A stretch of DNA of 64,000 bases from Pleurodeles waltl. Lineage: Eukaryota > Chordata > Amphibia > Caudata > Salamandridae. Under the pieces are notes generated by a model that saw only the letters and a program-made list of their open reading frames with translations, did not search any database and was not told where the DNA came from. The position numbers and the translations under genes are program-made. Positions 1 through 10,510 of the stretch are shown one piece after another (within the stretch, counting starts at the first letter, position 1; each line of letters starts with the position of its first letter). The DNA is taken from assembly GCF_031143425.1 (NCBI RefSeq), contig NC_090441.1, positions 223,568,928-223,632,927 on the forward strand. The letters are read 5' to 3'.

Positions 1-146
1 GTAGAAAAATAAAAGGCACGTAGTGCAAAGTGCACAAAGGCTCTAAGCTACTAGCAAACTAAATAAAATACATCCAGGGCAAAATGCACAAAGGCCTAAT
101 GCCCACAGCTAACACACAATGGATACATAAAACCAACCACACTACA
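1..146 (-). mobile_element. 3' LTR of mini-provirus (first 146 bp visible)
   Basis: Almost the same sequence as 2014-2159. On the minus strand it begins TGTAGTGTGG directly after a purine-rich tract, as a 3' LTR should. The rest lies beyond the left window edge. Confidence 0.85.
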
Positions 147-162
147 CCCTCCCTTTGTCGGT
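147..162 (-). other. Polypurine tract of mini-provirus
   Basis: On the minus strand the sequence reads ACCGACAAAGGGAGGG and abuts the TG start of the LTR at 146. This is the normal place and composition of the plus-strand primer in retroviral reverse transcription. Confidence 0.75.
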
Positions 163-320
163 AGCGAGTGGTTCTAAAAATACAATAATATGCCCTGAAT
201 ATAAGCAAAATTAAAATTATAGATCCATTTCGACAAGTTCAGATGACAGCAAAGTCATAAAATTGATTAATAGGCCAAATACAATGTCAATTTCAGTAGG
301 AGATGAAAAAATCCAATTGT

Positions 321-881
321 TCAACCGGAAGCAATAGAGAGAAGCAATTCCTCCACTTCGATGTATGATAATATCGGGAGATCTATGCCACAAAGTACCA
401 TGGAGCAGGTGTGTTCCAAAGCCCCAAAACCATTCAGGGCGGCACCCCGTGCAGGGCCAATGAAAGAGACAAACTCATCTTCCTCCAGGAAGGGAATCTC
501 ATAAACCGCCTCACGAAGCAAACGCAACCGAAGTGCACAAGTCTGGGAATGAGCCCTAATCGGGAACATCAACAGATCAAGATCGACCACCGGAGGGCAC
601 TGCAGTGAGAGACAGAGAGCCAGTGCATGTTCAAACGAGCACCAAAGGCACCGAAACACGGGTTGCACACAGTCCAAGACCGGTCTGAATGACAGAGACC
701 AGTCACACTCCAAGTAGCCTAGGAGTGTTGCTCCAAAATGCTGCATCATGCGTTCACGACACAGCTGTGCTGATGGGAGCAGCAATAGTGGATCTCGTTG
801 CGGCGGGACAGCCATTGCGAAAGAAGAGCAACAGTAGCAAAACTCCAGCCAATAAAGCCAAAGTAATTGGGAAACCCCCAA
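321..881 (-). CDS. Possible accessory ORF overlapping the env 3' end
   Basis: An open frame of 186 codons starts inside the 3' end of the envelope-like frame (overlap 754-881) in another phase and continues about 430 nt past the env stop. I recognise no family. The predicted protein is rich in Cys and Leu, with an acidic stretch (LEEDEFVSF) near residue 135. Complex retroviruses often place regulatory genes exactly here, overlapping env and running toward the 3' LTR, so a regulatory or accessory protein is possible. It could equally be a chance frame or a frameshifted cytoplasmic tail of Env. No splice evidence is visible. Confidence 0.3.
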   Translation of the reverse strand: MGVSQLLWLYWLEFCYCCSSFAMAVPPQRDPLLLLPSAQLCRERMMQHFGATLLGYLECDWSLSFRPVLDCVQPVFRCLWCSFEHALALCLSLQCPPVVDLDLLMFPIRAHSQTCALRLRLLREAVYEIPFLEEDEFVSFIGPARGAALNGFGALEHTCSMVLCGIDLPILSYIEVEELLLSIASG

Positions 882-1498
882 AAACGCTTCCGAAAATTGA
901 ATGTATAGCCGAAGGTATCAAACCGAATATAGAAGAGAAGGCGTGAGTAAACCCAACACCAACGGCCTGGAAAAAATGTGCAATACCAGTAGCACTGGAT
1001 GCATTAAATATACGTCCCACAAGTTCACCAAAGTGACTCGGAAAATTAGTATTTAAAAGGGACTGTATTTCTGCCGATGACCTTGCCACCTGAAGTGCGT
1101 AGGTCTCGCTAGCAGATGTAAGGGCCACATGCTTTTGGAACAATAAAGCTTTCAGTTGGCTCAACTTGTCGAAATTAACCTTGGAAGTAGCAATATGAGG
1201 CCAGATGTCCGCTACCTCCCTAATTTGAGTGGGGGGATACAACACATTCCCGCAGCACGTAACGGCCTTGCTGACAACGACAACGTAAGCTATTCCGGCA
1301 CGCATGCCACAGCAGCGCTCGCTGTTGAGAACAATGTAACTGCCGTTAGACAGCACCTGGAAAGTGTTTTTAATTACTGGGACTGGAACTCCCTTCAGAT
1401 AACAAGCTAAGTTAGCAATCGAAGCATTACAAGCTCCGTGCAAGGACAGCTGTTTACAAACCATGGAATGCCGGACCCAAACATTAGAGCCAGACCAA
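754..1498 (-). pseudogene. Envelope (membrane-proximal part) fragment, retrovirus-like
   Basis: The open frame runs from the primer-binding site to 754, but its first ATG overlaps that site, so the true N-terminus is missing. Visible parts are a Cys-Cys motif, a second Cys-Cys about 25 residues later, a long region with helical heptad-like character, then a glycine/phenylalanine-rich amphipathic stretch and one strong hydrophobic membrane segment (LALLAGVLLLLLFF) followed by a short tail. This is the architecture of the C-terminal half of a viral fusion glycoprotein. Whether it is retroviral Env proper or one of the Env types shared with negative-strand RNA viruses (as reported for lokiretroviruses) cannot be told by eye. 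The receptor-binding part is absent. Confidence 0.55.
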
Positions 1499-1511
1499 AC
1501 GTTGGGCGCCA
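1499..1511 (-). other. Primer-binding site, lysine-tRNA type
   Basis: TGGCGCCCAACGT directly follows the CA end of the 5' LTR on the minus strand. The start matches the well-known retroviral site for tRNA-Lys(1,2); the match stops after 13 nt and env coding begins, so the gag-pol deletion probably has its breakpoint at or in this site. Confidence 0.7.
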
Positions 1512-2159
1512 TGTCGCGTGGGCTCTCATTATCCTAAATGAGACTACTGGATTTCTAGGCGGCAGGATCTATAACGGTGTGGGGGACTAAGTCTGACCCA
1601 CTTGTAAAGAACTATGTCACCCTAAATCCGGTTTTTGCTCCAGCTAACTAGCAGTGCCTCATTCCTCCCACGGGGAAGAAATGATTGGGCAGCCGAGCGC
1701 ATGACATCTTTATAACTTCTCAGGGAAGTCGTGGTCACTCAGATCCAAACCAACTCTCTCATTTACAATATGATCTCATATACAAATGACCAAGTCAGTA
1801 TAAGTTTTATATAATGCTTTAATAAAACGACTGTATTTTCGAGAATAAGGCATGAGCCGCGATAACCAGAACCATACAACACAGTAGGATTGAAATAGTT
1901 ACCAAGAGAGTAAAACATAAGAATAAAGCAATCATTGTATATTCTAGTTTCTATTCTCCTTCTGCTTGTTCTATTTAGAGCACAGCATGTTAAGTGCCTA
2001 GCTTGCCTATCTATATCTAAAATAAAAGGCACGTAGTGCAAAGTGCAGAAAGGCTCTAAGCTACTAGCAAACAAAATAAAATACATCCAGGGCAAAATGC
2101 ACAAAGGCCTAATGCCCAAAGCTAACGCACAATGGATACATAAAACCAACCACACTACA
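1512..2159 (-). mobile_element. 5' LTR of mini-provirus (648 bp)
   Basis: It begins TGTAGTG at 2159 and ends in CA at 1512, with the tRNA-Lys-type primer site next to it. A TATA-like TATATAAAAC lies on the minus strand at 1805-1814 and a second TATAAAG-like site near 1711-1717. I did not find a clean AATAAA in the minus orientation. Confidence 0.8.
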
Positions 2160-3068
2160 AGATGAGCACCATCTGTGCCCATCAAAGCATTTCCAGAAGC
2201 TGGGGGAGGCTACTCCTCCCCAGCCCTCACACCTATTTCTCTCAGAGGAAGTCCTTTGTTCTGCCTTCCTGGGCCAGGGCTGCCTGGACCCCAGGAGGGC
2301 AAACACCTGTGTGAGGGGTTGGCAGCAGCTGCTGTGGAGACCCCGGAAAGGCAGTTTGGCAGTACCCGGGTTCTGTGCTAGAGACCCGGGGGATCTTGGA
2401 ATTGTCCCCCAATGCCAGAATGGCATTGGGGTGACAATTCCATGATCTTAGACATGTTGCATGCCTATGTTCGGAGTTACCATTGTGACGCTGTACATAG
2501 TTAGTGACTTACAATGTGGGGGCACCTTGGCTAGTGCCAGGGTGCCCACACACTAAATAACTTTGCACCCAACCTTCACCAGGTGAAGGTTAGACATATA
2601 GGTGACTTATAAGTTACTTAAGTGCAGTGGTAAATGGCTGTGAAATAATGTGGACGTTATTTCACTCAGGCTGCACTGCCAGGCCTGTGTAAGAATTGTC
2701 AGAGCTCCCTATGGGTGGCAAAAGAAATGCTGCAGCCCATAGGGATCTCCTGGAACCCCAAAACCCTAGGTACCTCAGTACCATATACTAGGGAATTATA
2801 AGGGTGTTCCAGTATGCCCATGTGAATTGGTGAAATTGGTCACTAGGCTGTTAGTGACAATTTAGAAAGAAGAGAGAGCATAACCACTGAGGTTCTGGTT
2901 AGCAGAGCCTCAGTGAGACAGTTAGTCATCACACAGGGAACACATACAGGGCACACTTATGAGCACTGGGGCCCTGGCTGGCAGGGTCCCAGTGACACAT
3001 ACACTAAAACAACATATATACAGTGAAATATGTGGGTAACATGCCAGGTAAGATGGTACTTTCCTACA
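2160..3068 (-). mobile_element. Gmr1-type LTR fragment (U3 start)
   Basis: On the minus strand it begins TGTAGGAAAGTACCATCTT at 3068 and matches the first 900 bp of the LTRs at 31650-32651 and 50180-51203, with clear divergence. It is cut on the left by the mini-provirus. The right junction at 3069 falls inside a plus-oriented piece of the same LTR family. Confidence 0.75.
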
Positions 3069-3236
3069 GCTAGCAAGGCTTGTTTGCGGTATTTCTGCCT
3101 GGAAACACTTCTGCATCCTTCAGCACGCCATGGGACATCTTCCCTCCAAAGGAGAAGTTCCTGGCCCCTTTCGTTGTTGCAGAATCTTTGGCTTCTTCCA
3201 CCCGGAGGCAACCCTTTTGCACCTTCATCCCTATTT
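3069..3236 (+). mobile_element. Gmr1-type LTR fragment, plus orientation
   Basis: Starts GCTAGCAAGGCTTGT and matches 29290-29455 in LTR C, in the R/U5 side of the family. It is sandwiched between two minus-oriented U3 pieces, so it is the remnant of an LTR into which the flanking pieces inserted or were rearranged. Confidence 0.65.
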
Positions 3237-3828
3237 ATCACTCACAAAGTGCGGGGAATTTGCCCTGAACAATGTGGGGGCACCTTGGCTAGTGCCAGGG
3301 TGCCCACACACTAAATAACTTTGCACCCAACCTTCACCAGGTGAAGGTTAGACATATAGGTGACTTATAAGTTACTTAAGTGCAGTGGTAAATAGCTGTA
3401 AAATAACGTGGACGTTATTTCACTCAGGCTGCAGTGGCAGGCCTGTGTAAGAATTGTCAGAGCTCCCTATGGGTGGCAAAAGAAATGCTGCAGCCCATAG
3501 GGATTTCCTGGAATCCCAATACCCTGGGTACCTCAGTACCATATACTAGGGAATTATATGGGTGTACCAGTATGCCAATGTGAATTGGTAAATTTAGTCA
3601 CTAGCCTGTTAGTGACAAATTTAGAAAGCACAGAGAGCATAACCAGTCAGGCTCTGGTTAGCAGAGCCTCAGTGAGACAGTTAGGCATCACACGGGGAAC
3701 ACATACATGGCACATACTTATGAGCACTGGGGCCCTGCCTGGCAGGGTCCCAGTGACACATAGACTAAAACAACATATATACAGTGAAATATGGGGGTAA
3801 CATGCCAGCAAGCCGGTACTTTCCTACA
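3237..3828 (-). mobile_element. Gmr1-type LTR fragment (U3 start), second copy
   Basis: A second minus-oriented U3 start, TGTAGGAAAGTACCGGC, begins at 3828 on the minus strand. The sequence repeats most of 2510-3068, so 2160-3828 contains two diverged copies of the same LTR end around a plus-oriented piece. Confidence 0.75.
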
Positions 3829-5015
3829 CCCTCTCCCTTAGGAAATAGGTGTTGCATGGCTTTAAAGCGGTAGCCACCCCAAGCCACTTGTATGTTTGAA
3901 GGGAACATATTGTGACCGCCTTGCATACACCATTCTATGCCATTTCAGGGACTCCCAGTCCCTGCTCTGGCCCGAAACTGGACAATGGAAAAGGGAGTGA
4001 CCACTCCCCTGTCCATCACCACCACAGGTATGGTCCCCAGAGCACCTCCAGAGGGTCCCTGGATTCCGCCATCTTGATTCAAAGGTGGGCAGGGGCCTCT
4101 GAGAGCATATGAGCTGGTAGGTAAGGCAGGTGACATCAGAGCCCCCTCCTGATAGGTGGTCACCATGGCTAGGTAACCAACCTCCCTTTCAGGGCTAGTT
4201 AGGGTCTTCCTCTGGGGTGGGTCCTCAGATTTGGTTTGCAAGATTCTAGCAGGTCTCCTCGGCAACCTCCACTTTGACTTCTAGCCAGGAGCCAGGAGAA
4301 CTGCAACTGGGCCCTTTAGGAACCGAGAATCTGCATCCACAACAAAGTCTCTGCTTGCAAAATTGTTTCCACAGCTCTTTCCAGTTCCTGCAACATTTCC
4401 CTGCTGTGCATCCTCTGAGGGTGGCAAGTCTTTAGTCTGCATAAGAAGGAAGAAGGAATCTCCTTTAGAGTGAAGGAGTCACTCCACTGCATCTGCAGGC
4501 ACCAACCTCAACAATGATCGGATGCCTGGATCCCCTCTCATCCTGAGCTGTGTGGATCTTGCATCACAGGTGGTGGTCCAAAAAGGCCTCTTGGTCTTCT
4601 CTGTCAGCTGTCCAACTTTGTTGGAGGTAAGCCCTTGCCTTCCCATGTAGGACAGTACCCCATGCACCACGTCTCTAGCAGCTAACAAGGCTCGTTGGCT
4701 TCTCTTCCAAAGGATCTTCAGGATCTGTGTAGCCCCAGCCCACAGCACTCCTTCCTGCGACATACAGCCCTCTGCATTCTTCTCCTGTGGGGTTGAACTC
4801 TGCTCAATTTGTGCTGTGTGGGCTCCTTCGCGATGCCTGGTTTCTCCTCCAGTTGGTCTCTTGTAGGGGCTGCCTTTTCTTGGACTCTCTGCCTTCCTGA
4901 GGGACCCACCAGGACATCACCCATGGGTTGAGTCCACCTGGACCTTGCTGGTCCCCAGCAGCTCCACTTTTGCTTCTCCGCAACCTCTGCTTTTGCCAAG
5001 GCTTGTTGGTGCCTT
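3829..5015 (+). mobile_element. Gmr1-type LTR fragment, plus orientation, decayed
   Basis: From about 3935 the sequence follows the middle of the family LTR (compare 28230-29310 and 36630-37690), ending at GCCAAGGCTTGTTGG near 5010. The donor-like motif GGAGGTAAGC near 4625 sits at the place where the younger LTRs have GGAGGTAAGT. The first ~105 bp (3829-3934) do not match. No coding capacity. Confidence 0.65.
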
Positions 5016-6190
5016 TTCTACGCTACTGAACAACTGCAATCATCCTTCTGGCGTGGGACGTAATCTGCATCCATTTAACGCCTGCTCTGACCAGGCATTA
5101 AAAGTACCGAAAAAAATGGTGCAAGAAAATCTCTTAGAGTTTTTTCGGCACCACTGAGTAAATATGGCAAGGGGAGAAGGCCACTTTAGCGCTACCTCAG
5201 CTTAAAAAAAATCACACTATGGTGGTGATAAGGTGGCGCTAGGGGCACTTAAATATGCCCCTTAGTGTGGGATGAATGTTTCAATTGTCCCTAGTACCTA
5301 GAAGATACAAAACGAAAAAGTATACTTGTTATGTATGCAGTAATAGGCGTTACCATTTAAGTCAATAAATATAGGGCATTCATAATGAGACTTCAGTATT
5401 CATCACATAAACCACTTAGGGCTGACGCCAAAAGTCTTGACCTCAAGTGCTTTCTTCAGTTTCTCTGGGGCAGATTTATCACCTCTCTCATGTGCATATA
5501 ACTACTGCATTGCTTTAATTAAACAATGCAGAATTAACTCTTTTTGCAGCCAAGCAGGTAAGAACATTGAATTCATGCTAGCCCCTTGAAAAAAAATCCA
5601 TTCTTAAGGACATTCAACCCTGAACTAAAAACTATTTTCAAGACCATGGTGCACCTGATTGCACATTCAGATTTTGTTCTGTATGCTGTGTGCTGAGTGT
5701 CATGAGATGGCCCTGCAGCTGGAAAACATCAGATGATGGAAAGATAGATTCAAAACACATTCTGTAGCACAGTACTAAGCAGGAACCTATATGCAGCACC
5801 CATGAGCTGCGTGTGCTGCTCTGAACACTTGTATCACATAAATAGAAAAAATGCTGACATTTGAGGCCTGAATCTGACTCATGTAAAATTCTAATACTAC
5901 CTAATCACTACTGATCCATGAGCTGACAAAACCTTTTCAACCCCCTAATAAATGAGACACCCATAAACCCTTTACAAAACACTTAAAATCACACATCACG
6001 CACCCCTGAACCCTCCCCTGGAATATTTACATTTTATTTATTAAAAACATACTTACATGCAAAGTTAATGAACATAATGTAAACTAGAAAAACTTTTCTG
6101 CAATGTACAACAGCAACAACCTTGATATCAGGCTATCTTAGTTACTTACTTGTGTTTTATAAGCAATGATGTCAGGCCCTCACCAGCCCC
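5016..6190. other. No gene seen; anonymous AT-rich sequence
   Basis: About 1.2 kb without a credible frame, LTR end or LINE motif. The stretch 5090-5300 (homopolymer-A runs, GGTGGCGCTAGGGGCAC and a ...TTAAATATGCCCC segment) looks like an old interspersed repeat, but I cannot name it. Confidence 0.5.
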
Positions 6191-9100
6191 CTCAATCAAT
6201 CAAAGAGACTTATGGAGCGCGCTACTCACCCGTGAGGGTCTCAAGGCGCGGGGGGAGGAAGAGGGGGTAGGAGGGGAGGGGCAATCACTGTTTGAAAAGC
6301 CCGGCCTTAAGGTTCTTCCTGAAGAGCAGGAGGCCTTGGGTCTTGGGGAGGTGGGTTGGGAGGGAGTTCCAGGCCCTGGGGGCTAGGTAGGAGAAAGATC
6401 TGCCTCCGGTGGTGGTGTGTTTGATGCTAGGGACCGTGGTGAGAAAGAGGTCGGCGGAGCAGAGGTGGCGTGTCGAAGGCCACTTTTTCGTTTAGGTAGG
6501 TTGGGCCGGTGTTGTGGAGCGATTTATGTGCGTGGATGAGGATTTTAAAGGTGATCCTTTTGTCTATGGGGAGCCAGTGGAGGGATTTGTGGTGTGGTGA
6601 GATGTGTTCATGTCGGGGGAGGTCAAGGATGAGTCGTGCTGCTTCTGGACTTGCTGTAGTTTGCACTTGAGTTTTTGTGTTGTGCCGGCGTAGAGGGCGT
6701 TGCCGTAGTCTAGCCTGCTGCTGATGAGTGCGTGGGTGACTGTCTTTCTGGTCTCTGTGGGGATCCACTTGAATGTTTTTTTCAGTGTGCGGAGTGTGTT
6801 GAAACATGAGGAGGTGAGGGCGTTGATTTGTTGGGTCATCGAGAGGGAGGAGTCCAGGATGATGCCGAGGTTGCGTGCGTGGTTTGCGGGGGTGGGTGCG
6901 GGGCCTAGCGTGGTGGGCCACCACGAGGGGTCCCAGGTGTTTTTGTGTGGGCCAAAGATGATTATTTCGGTTTTGTTGGAGTTGAGTTTAAGGTGGTTGG
7001 CTGTCATCCAGGCAGCGGTGTCAAGGAGTGCAGTGTGTAGGTTGGATTTGGCGGTGTTGTGGTTGCGGGTGAGGGAGAAGATGAGTTGTGTGTCATCAGC
7101 AAAAGAGAGGATGGTGATGCTGTGGGGTCTGAGGATGTTGGCAAGAGGGGTCATGTAGATGTTAAAGATTGTGGGGCTGATGGAGGAGCCTTGTAGGACT
7201 CCGCAGGTGATTTTGGTGGCGGGTGATTGGAAGGGTGGGAGACAGACTTTTTGGGTTCTGTCTGTGAGGAAGGAGGTGAGCCAGTCCAGGGCTTTGTGTC
7301 TGATCCCGGCGTCGTAAAGGCGTGTGCGGAGTGTGTGGTGGCAGACATTGTCAAAGGCTGCGGAGAGGTCCAGGAGTATGAGTGCTATGGTCTCGCCCAT
7401 GTCGAACCTGGATCTGATTTCGTTGGTGCAGGCGATGAGCGCGGTTTCTGTGCTGTGGTTCCTGTGGAACCCAGATTGGGAGGGGTTGAGTGTGTGGTTT
7501 GTCTCGAGGAAGTGGGATAGGCGGGAGTTGACAATTTTTTATGTGACCTTGGCTGGGAATGTGAGGAGGGAGATGGGGCGGGTAATTGGAGAGGTCATCC
7601 GGGTCGGCTTTGGTTTTTTTTAGGAGCGCAGTGACTTCCGTGTGTTTCCAGAGGTCTGGGAAGGTGGCGGTTTCGAATGAGCTGTTGATAATGGCTCCAA
7701 GTATGGGGGCGATGGCGGGGCTGGCCCTGTTGTATATTCGGTGGGGGCATGGGTCGGAGGGGGAGCCAGAGTGAATGGAGTTCATAGTGTTTTCAGTTTC
7801 TTCGTTGGTGGTAGGGGCCCAGGTGGTGAGTAGGTTGGGGGGGTGCGGTGGGTTAGGGTTGGGTAGATGGAGGGTGCATGTGGGGGGGGTGTGAGGTGTG
7901 AAGCTGTTGTGTATGTCCAGGATTTTGCGATGGAAGTGATTTGAGAGGGAGTTGCAGAGGGTTTGTGTGTGCGTGGGGTCTCGGTTGCTGGCTTTGGGTT
8001 TGGAGAGCTCTTTGATGATGGTAAAGATGTGAGTTGTTGTCAATGTGTTCTTTGAAGTGTGCTCTTTTGGTGGTGCGGATGAGTTGGTGGTGGATGCGTG
8101 TGGTGGCTTTGAGGGTGGAGAAGTTAGTGGTGGAGGGTTCTTGTCTCCAAGATTTTTCTGCTTTGCGACATTTGCGTTTGGACTCGTGGAGTTAAGTGGT
8201 GAACCATGGTGCGTTCTTGATATTGCGGGTGGGGATGTTTTTTCTGAGGGGCGCGAGAGCGCCGGCACAGGTGGTGATCCATTTGTTGAGGTTGTGTGTG
8301 GCGGGGTTGGGGTCGGAGTTGTTGGCGGGGGGGTTTGTGTCAGTTGGGAGTTCAGGAGCTTGTGGGGATCTTGTCCCACATGCGGTAGGGGGTGGTGTGT
8401 TGGTGGTGGTGTGTGGGTGGTTTGTTGTAGGAGAAGTGGACGCAATGGTGATCCGTCCATTGGATTTTGGTGGTGTGGGTGTAGGTAACGTGTTGGCTTG
8501 AGGTGAAAATTGCGTCGAGTGTGTGTCCGGCCGAGTGGGTGGGGGCACTGACCAGTTGTTTGAGTCCCAGGTTGGTGAGGTTGTCCAGGAGGGAGGAGGA
8601 GTTGTGGTCGTGAGTGTTTTCCAGGTGGAAGTTGAAGTCGCCGAGGAGTATGTAGTCCGTGGAGGTGAGAGCGTGAGTGCTGATGGTGTCAGCGATGGTG
8701 TCACAGAATGGGGGGCGTGGTCCTGGGGTTCTTTAAATGAGTGTGCCTCTGAGGGTGGTGGTGTTGTTGATGTGGATGAGGAAGTGCATGTGTTCTGCGT
8801 CGTTGAGGGTGTCGAGGATGTTGGTGGTGACCTTGATGGTGTCTCTGTGAAGGATGGCAATGCCGCCTCCTGGTTTGTTGAGGCTGTCTTTGCGTTGGAG
8901 TTTGTCGCCCTCCCGGGTGGCTATGGCTATGTCTGGCTCGGATGTGAGGTTTGTCCACGTTTCAGTGATGAAGACAATGTCAGGTGAGTGTGATGTGATG
9001 AGGTCCTAGAGTTCTATGGCATGTTTGTGTAGGGACTGTGTGTTAAGTAGTAGGCAGCTGAGATGGTTGCGGGTGGTGTGGTTGTTGTGATGTGTGATAG

Positions 9101-9617
9101 TGTTTGCGGGGATGTTTGTGGTGTTGCTGGGGGTAGGGGTAGTAATGGCGTGGGGCTTGTGTGGGTTGTGGGGTTTGTTGGTGGGTGCGGAAGTTGTCTG
9201 GAGGATGTTGTGTTTGGTGTTGGTGTGAGGTGCATGGGGGGTGAAGCAGGAGAATAGGCAGTTGCGGCAGGAGAAGGGGCCTTGTGTGTGTGAGGGGGTG
9301 GTTTGAAAGCAGTTGGGGCGGGCTCCGGGGTTGAGGGAGAGGAGCGAGTGGGGGTGGTAGTGGAGTCTGGGGGGGATTTGGCTGGTAGGGCCACGGGGAC
9401 TGGCGCTGGGCGCGGTCCAGGCGTGGACGGGCGCAGACGGGCTTGCCTCTGACGCGCTTCCGGCGCACCAGCGGCGCGACCACCATTAAGAGGGAGAGGT
9501 GGGAGGGAGGGGCAGCTGGGACGCAGCGGCGGGGAGTAAACAGAGCCGGGGGAGCGCACAAGGTTCGAGATGGCTGTAAGACGGAAAAAACTGTGGGAAA
9601 AAAGGCAAAACTACGAG
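6191..9617 (-). mobile_element. CR1/L2-like LINE, degenerate
   Basis: A non-LTR retrotransposon read leftwards. The 3' end is at about 6191-6204, where the minus strand ends in a short TTGATTGATTGA tail, typical of CR1/L2-type LINEs that end in short simple repeats rather than poly(A). Upstream in sense order come an endonuclease-like region (about 9000-8000, in pieces), a reverse transcriptase (about 7960-6600) and the C-terminal region. Base composition is strikingly GT-rich on the plus strand (AC-rich in the sense strand), giving long spurious frames on both strands. At least two frameshifts separate the pieces, so it is dead. Confidence 0.8.
6427..7960 (-). pseudogene. LINE reverse transcriptase, frameshifted
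   Basis: The best frame (6564-7400) shows LDLSAAFDNV (motif A with the first catalytic Asp), GVLQGSSISP (motif B), SFADDTQL (motif C, the ADD catalytic pair), then NSNKTEIIIF and LGIILDSSLSM, the order seen in CR1/L2/Jockey-group RTs. The upstream frame (7351-8460) holds the preceding fingers region, LLKKTKADPDDLSNY, and loses phase just before motif A. The downstream frame (6427-6924) holds the C-terminal SLHWLPIDKRITFKI block. The family needs one continuous ORF2, so this copy cannot make an active enzyme. Confidence 0.8.
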
Positions 9618-9965
9618 AAACAGACAATGCACAGAACGGCAGAGCACAGCGGAAAAGAGAAGGTAAAGAGATCAGGTCAAAAGAAGTAGGAAGGCACGAT
9701 AACAGACAGGCAATGCACAGAACGGCAGAGAGCAGCGGAAAAGAGAAGGTAAAGAGATCAGGTCAAAAGAAGTAGGAAGGCACGATAACAGACAGGCAAT
9801 GCACAGAACGGCAGAGAGCAGCGAAAAAGAGAAGGTAAAGCGATCAGGTCAAAAGAAGTATGAAGGCACAATAACAGACAGGCAATGCACAGAACGGCAG
9901 AGAGCAGCGGAAAAAAGAAGGTAAAGAGATCAGGTCAAAAGAAATAGGAAGGCACAAATAACACA
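9618..9965. repeat. 86-bp tandem repeat, four units
   Basis: The word CAATGCACAGAACGGCAG recurs at 9625, 9711, 9797 and 9883, with a partial at 9964, so spacing is 86, 86, 86 and about 81 bp. Units are nearly identical (single changes such as AGAGCAC for AGAGAGC). The array lies exactly at the 5' side of the minus-strand LINE, where tandem promoter monomers occur in some LINEs. Confidence 0.9.
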
Positions 9966-10510
9966 ATGCACAGGGTAGCAACACTTACTAGCGTCGATTG
10001 ACACCATGGAAAAGGAGGGGGGCTTTGAACATGCGATCGGTCGCGTAGGCGGGGGTGGGGAGAGGCGGCGCAGCAAGGTGGTGCTGTTGGCGCAGGGGAG
10101 CGAGCTCCGGCCAGAAGGTCAGGGGTCTCTCCACGCTGCAGTGAGTGCCTCCTTCCAGCACACTGCTGCTTAGGCTGTCCCTGCCCTGTGTGGGTCAGTA
10201 GTAGGCAGCCTGCCCTATTCGTCCGCTTCCACTCTTTCATTTAGTTTTATTTTAATTTAATTTCCCCTGCCATTCCTTGATTGTTTCCTGCCAGCCCCTG
10301 GTAGTTTCCACACCATTTTGTTCTTGTATTTCCCACCACCCACTTTGGACCACCCACTCCCACCATCCGCCTTCCCAGCCCTCCTTCAAGGACTACTTAA
10401 CAGAGGCCGCAGCATGGCTCCATTGAGCAGGCTTTCACCAGCTCCCCCCTCGCTACAGTCAGGGCCTCCTTTGACACACTGCGTCTAGGGCTGTACCTGT
10501 CCTTTGCAGG
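9966..10510 (+). mobile_element. 5' UTR of second LINE (monomer part)
   Basis: The block at 10139-10200 (CAGTGAGTGCCTCC ... GGCTGTCCCTGCCCTGTG) recurs in diverged form at 10455-10510 (CAGTCAGGGCCTCC ... GGCTGTACCTGTCCTTTG), so about 316-bp monomers are present. Sequence after the second block continues at 19097 on the far side of the chromovirus. No coding. The first 170 bp (9966-10138) could belong to either LINE. Confidence 0.55.

Larger units (their letters stand above)
1..2159 (-). mobile_element. Internally deleted endogenous retrovirus (mini-provirus)
   Basis: Two copies of one LTR lie in the same orientation (1-146, cut by the window edge, and 1512-2159). Read on the minus strand the order is LTR, primer-binding site, envelope-like coding, second ORF, polypurine tract, LTR. 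The internal part is only about 1.35 kb and has no gag, protease, RT or integrase, so it is a deletion derivative. It sits inside a Gmr1-type LTR whose sequence resumes at 2160. The target duplication cannot be checked because the left end is outside the window. The retroviral nature follows from the order of elements; the genus is not assignable. Confidence 0.8.

Noticed and set aside
8045..8987. Long Gly/Val-rich frames on the plus strand
   Set aside because: They are antisense shadows of the AC-rich minus-strand LINE and have strongly biased composition.
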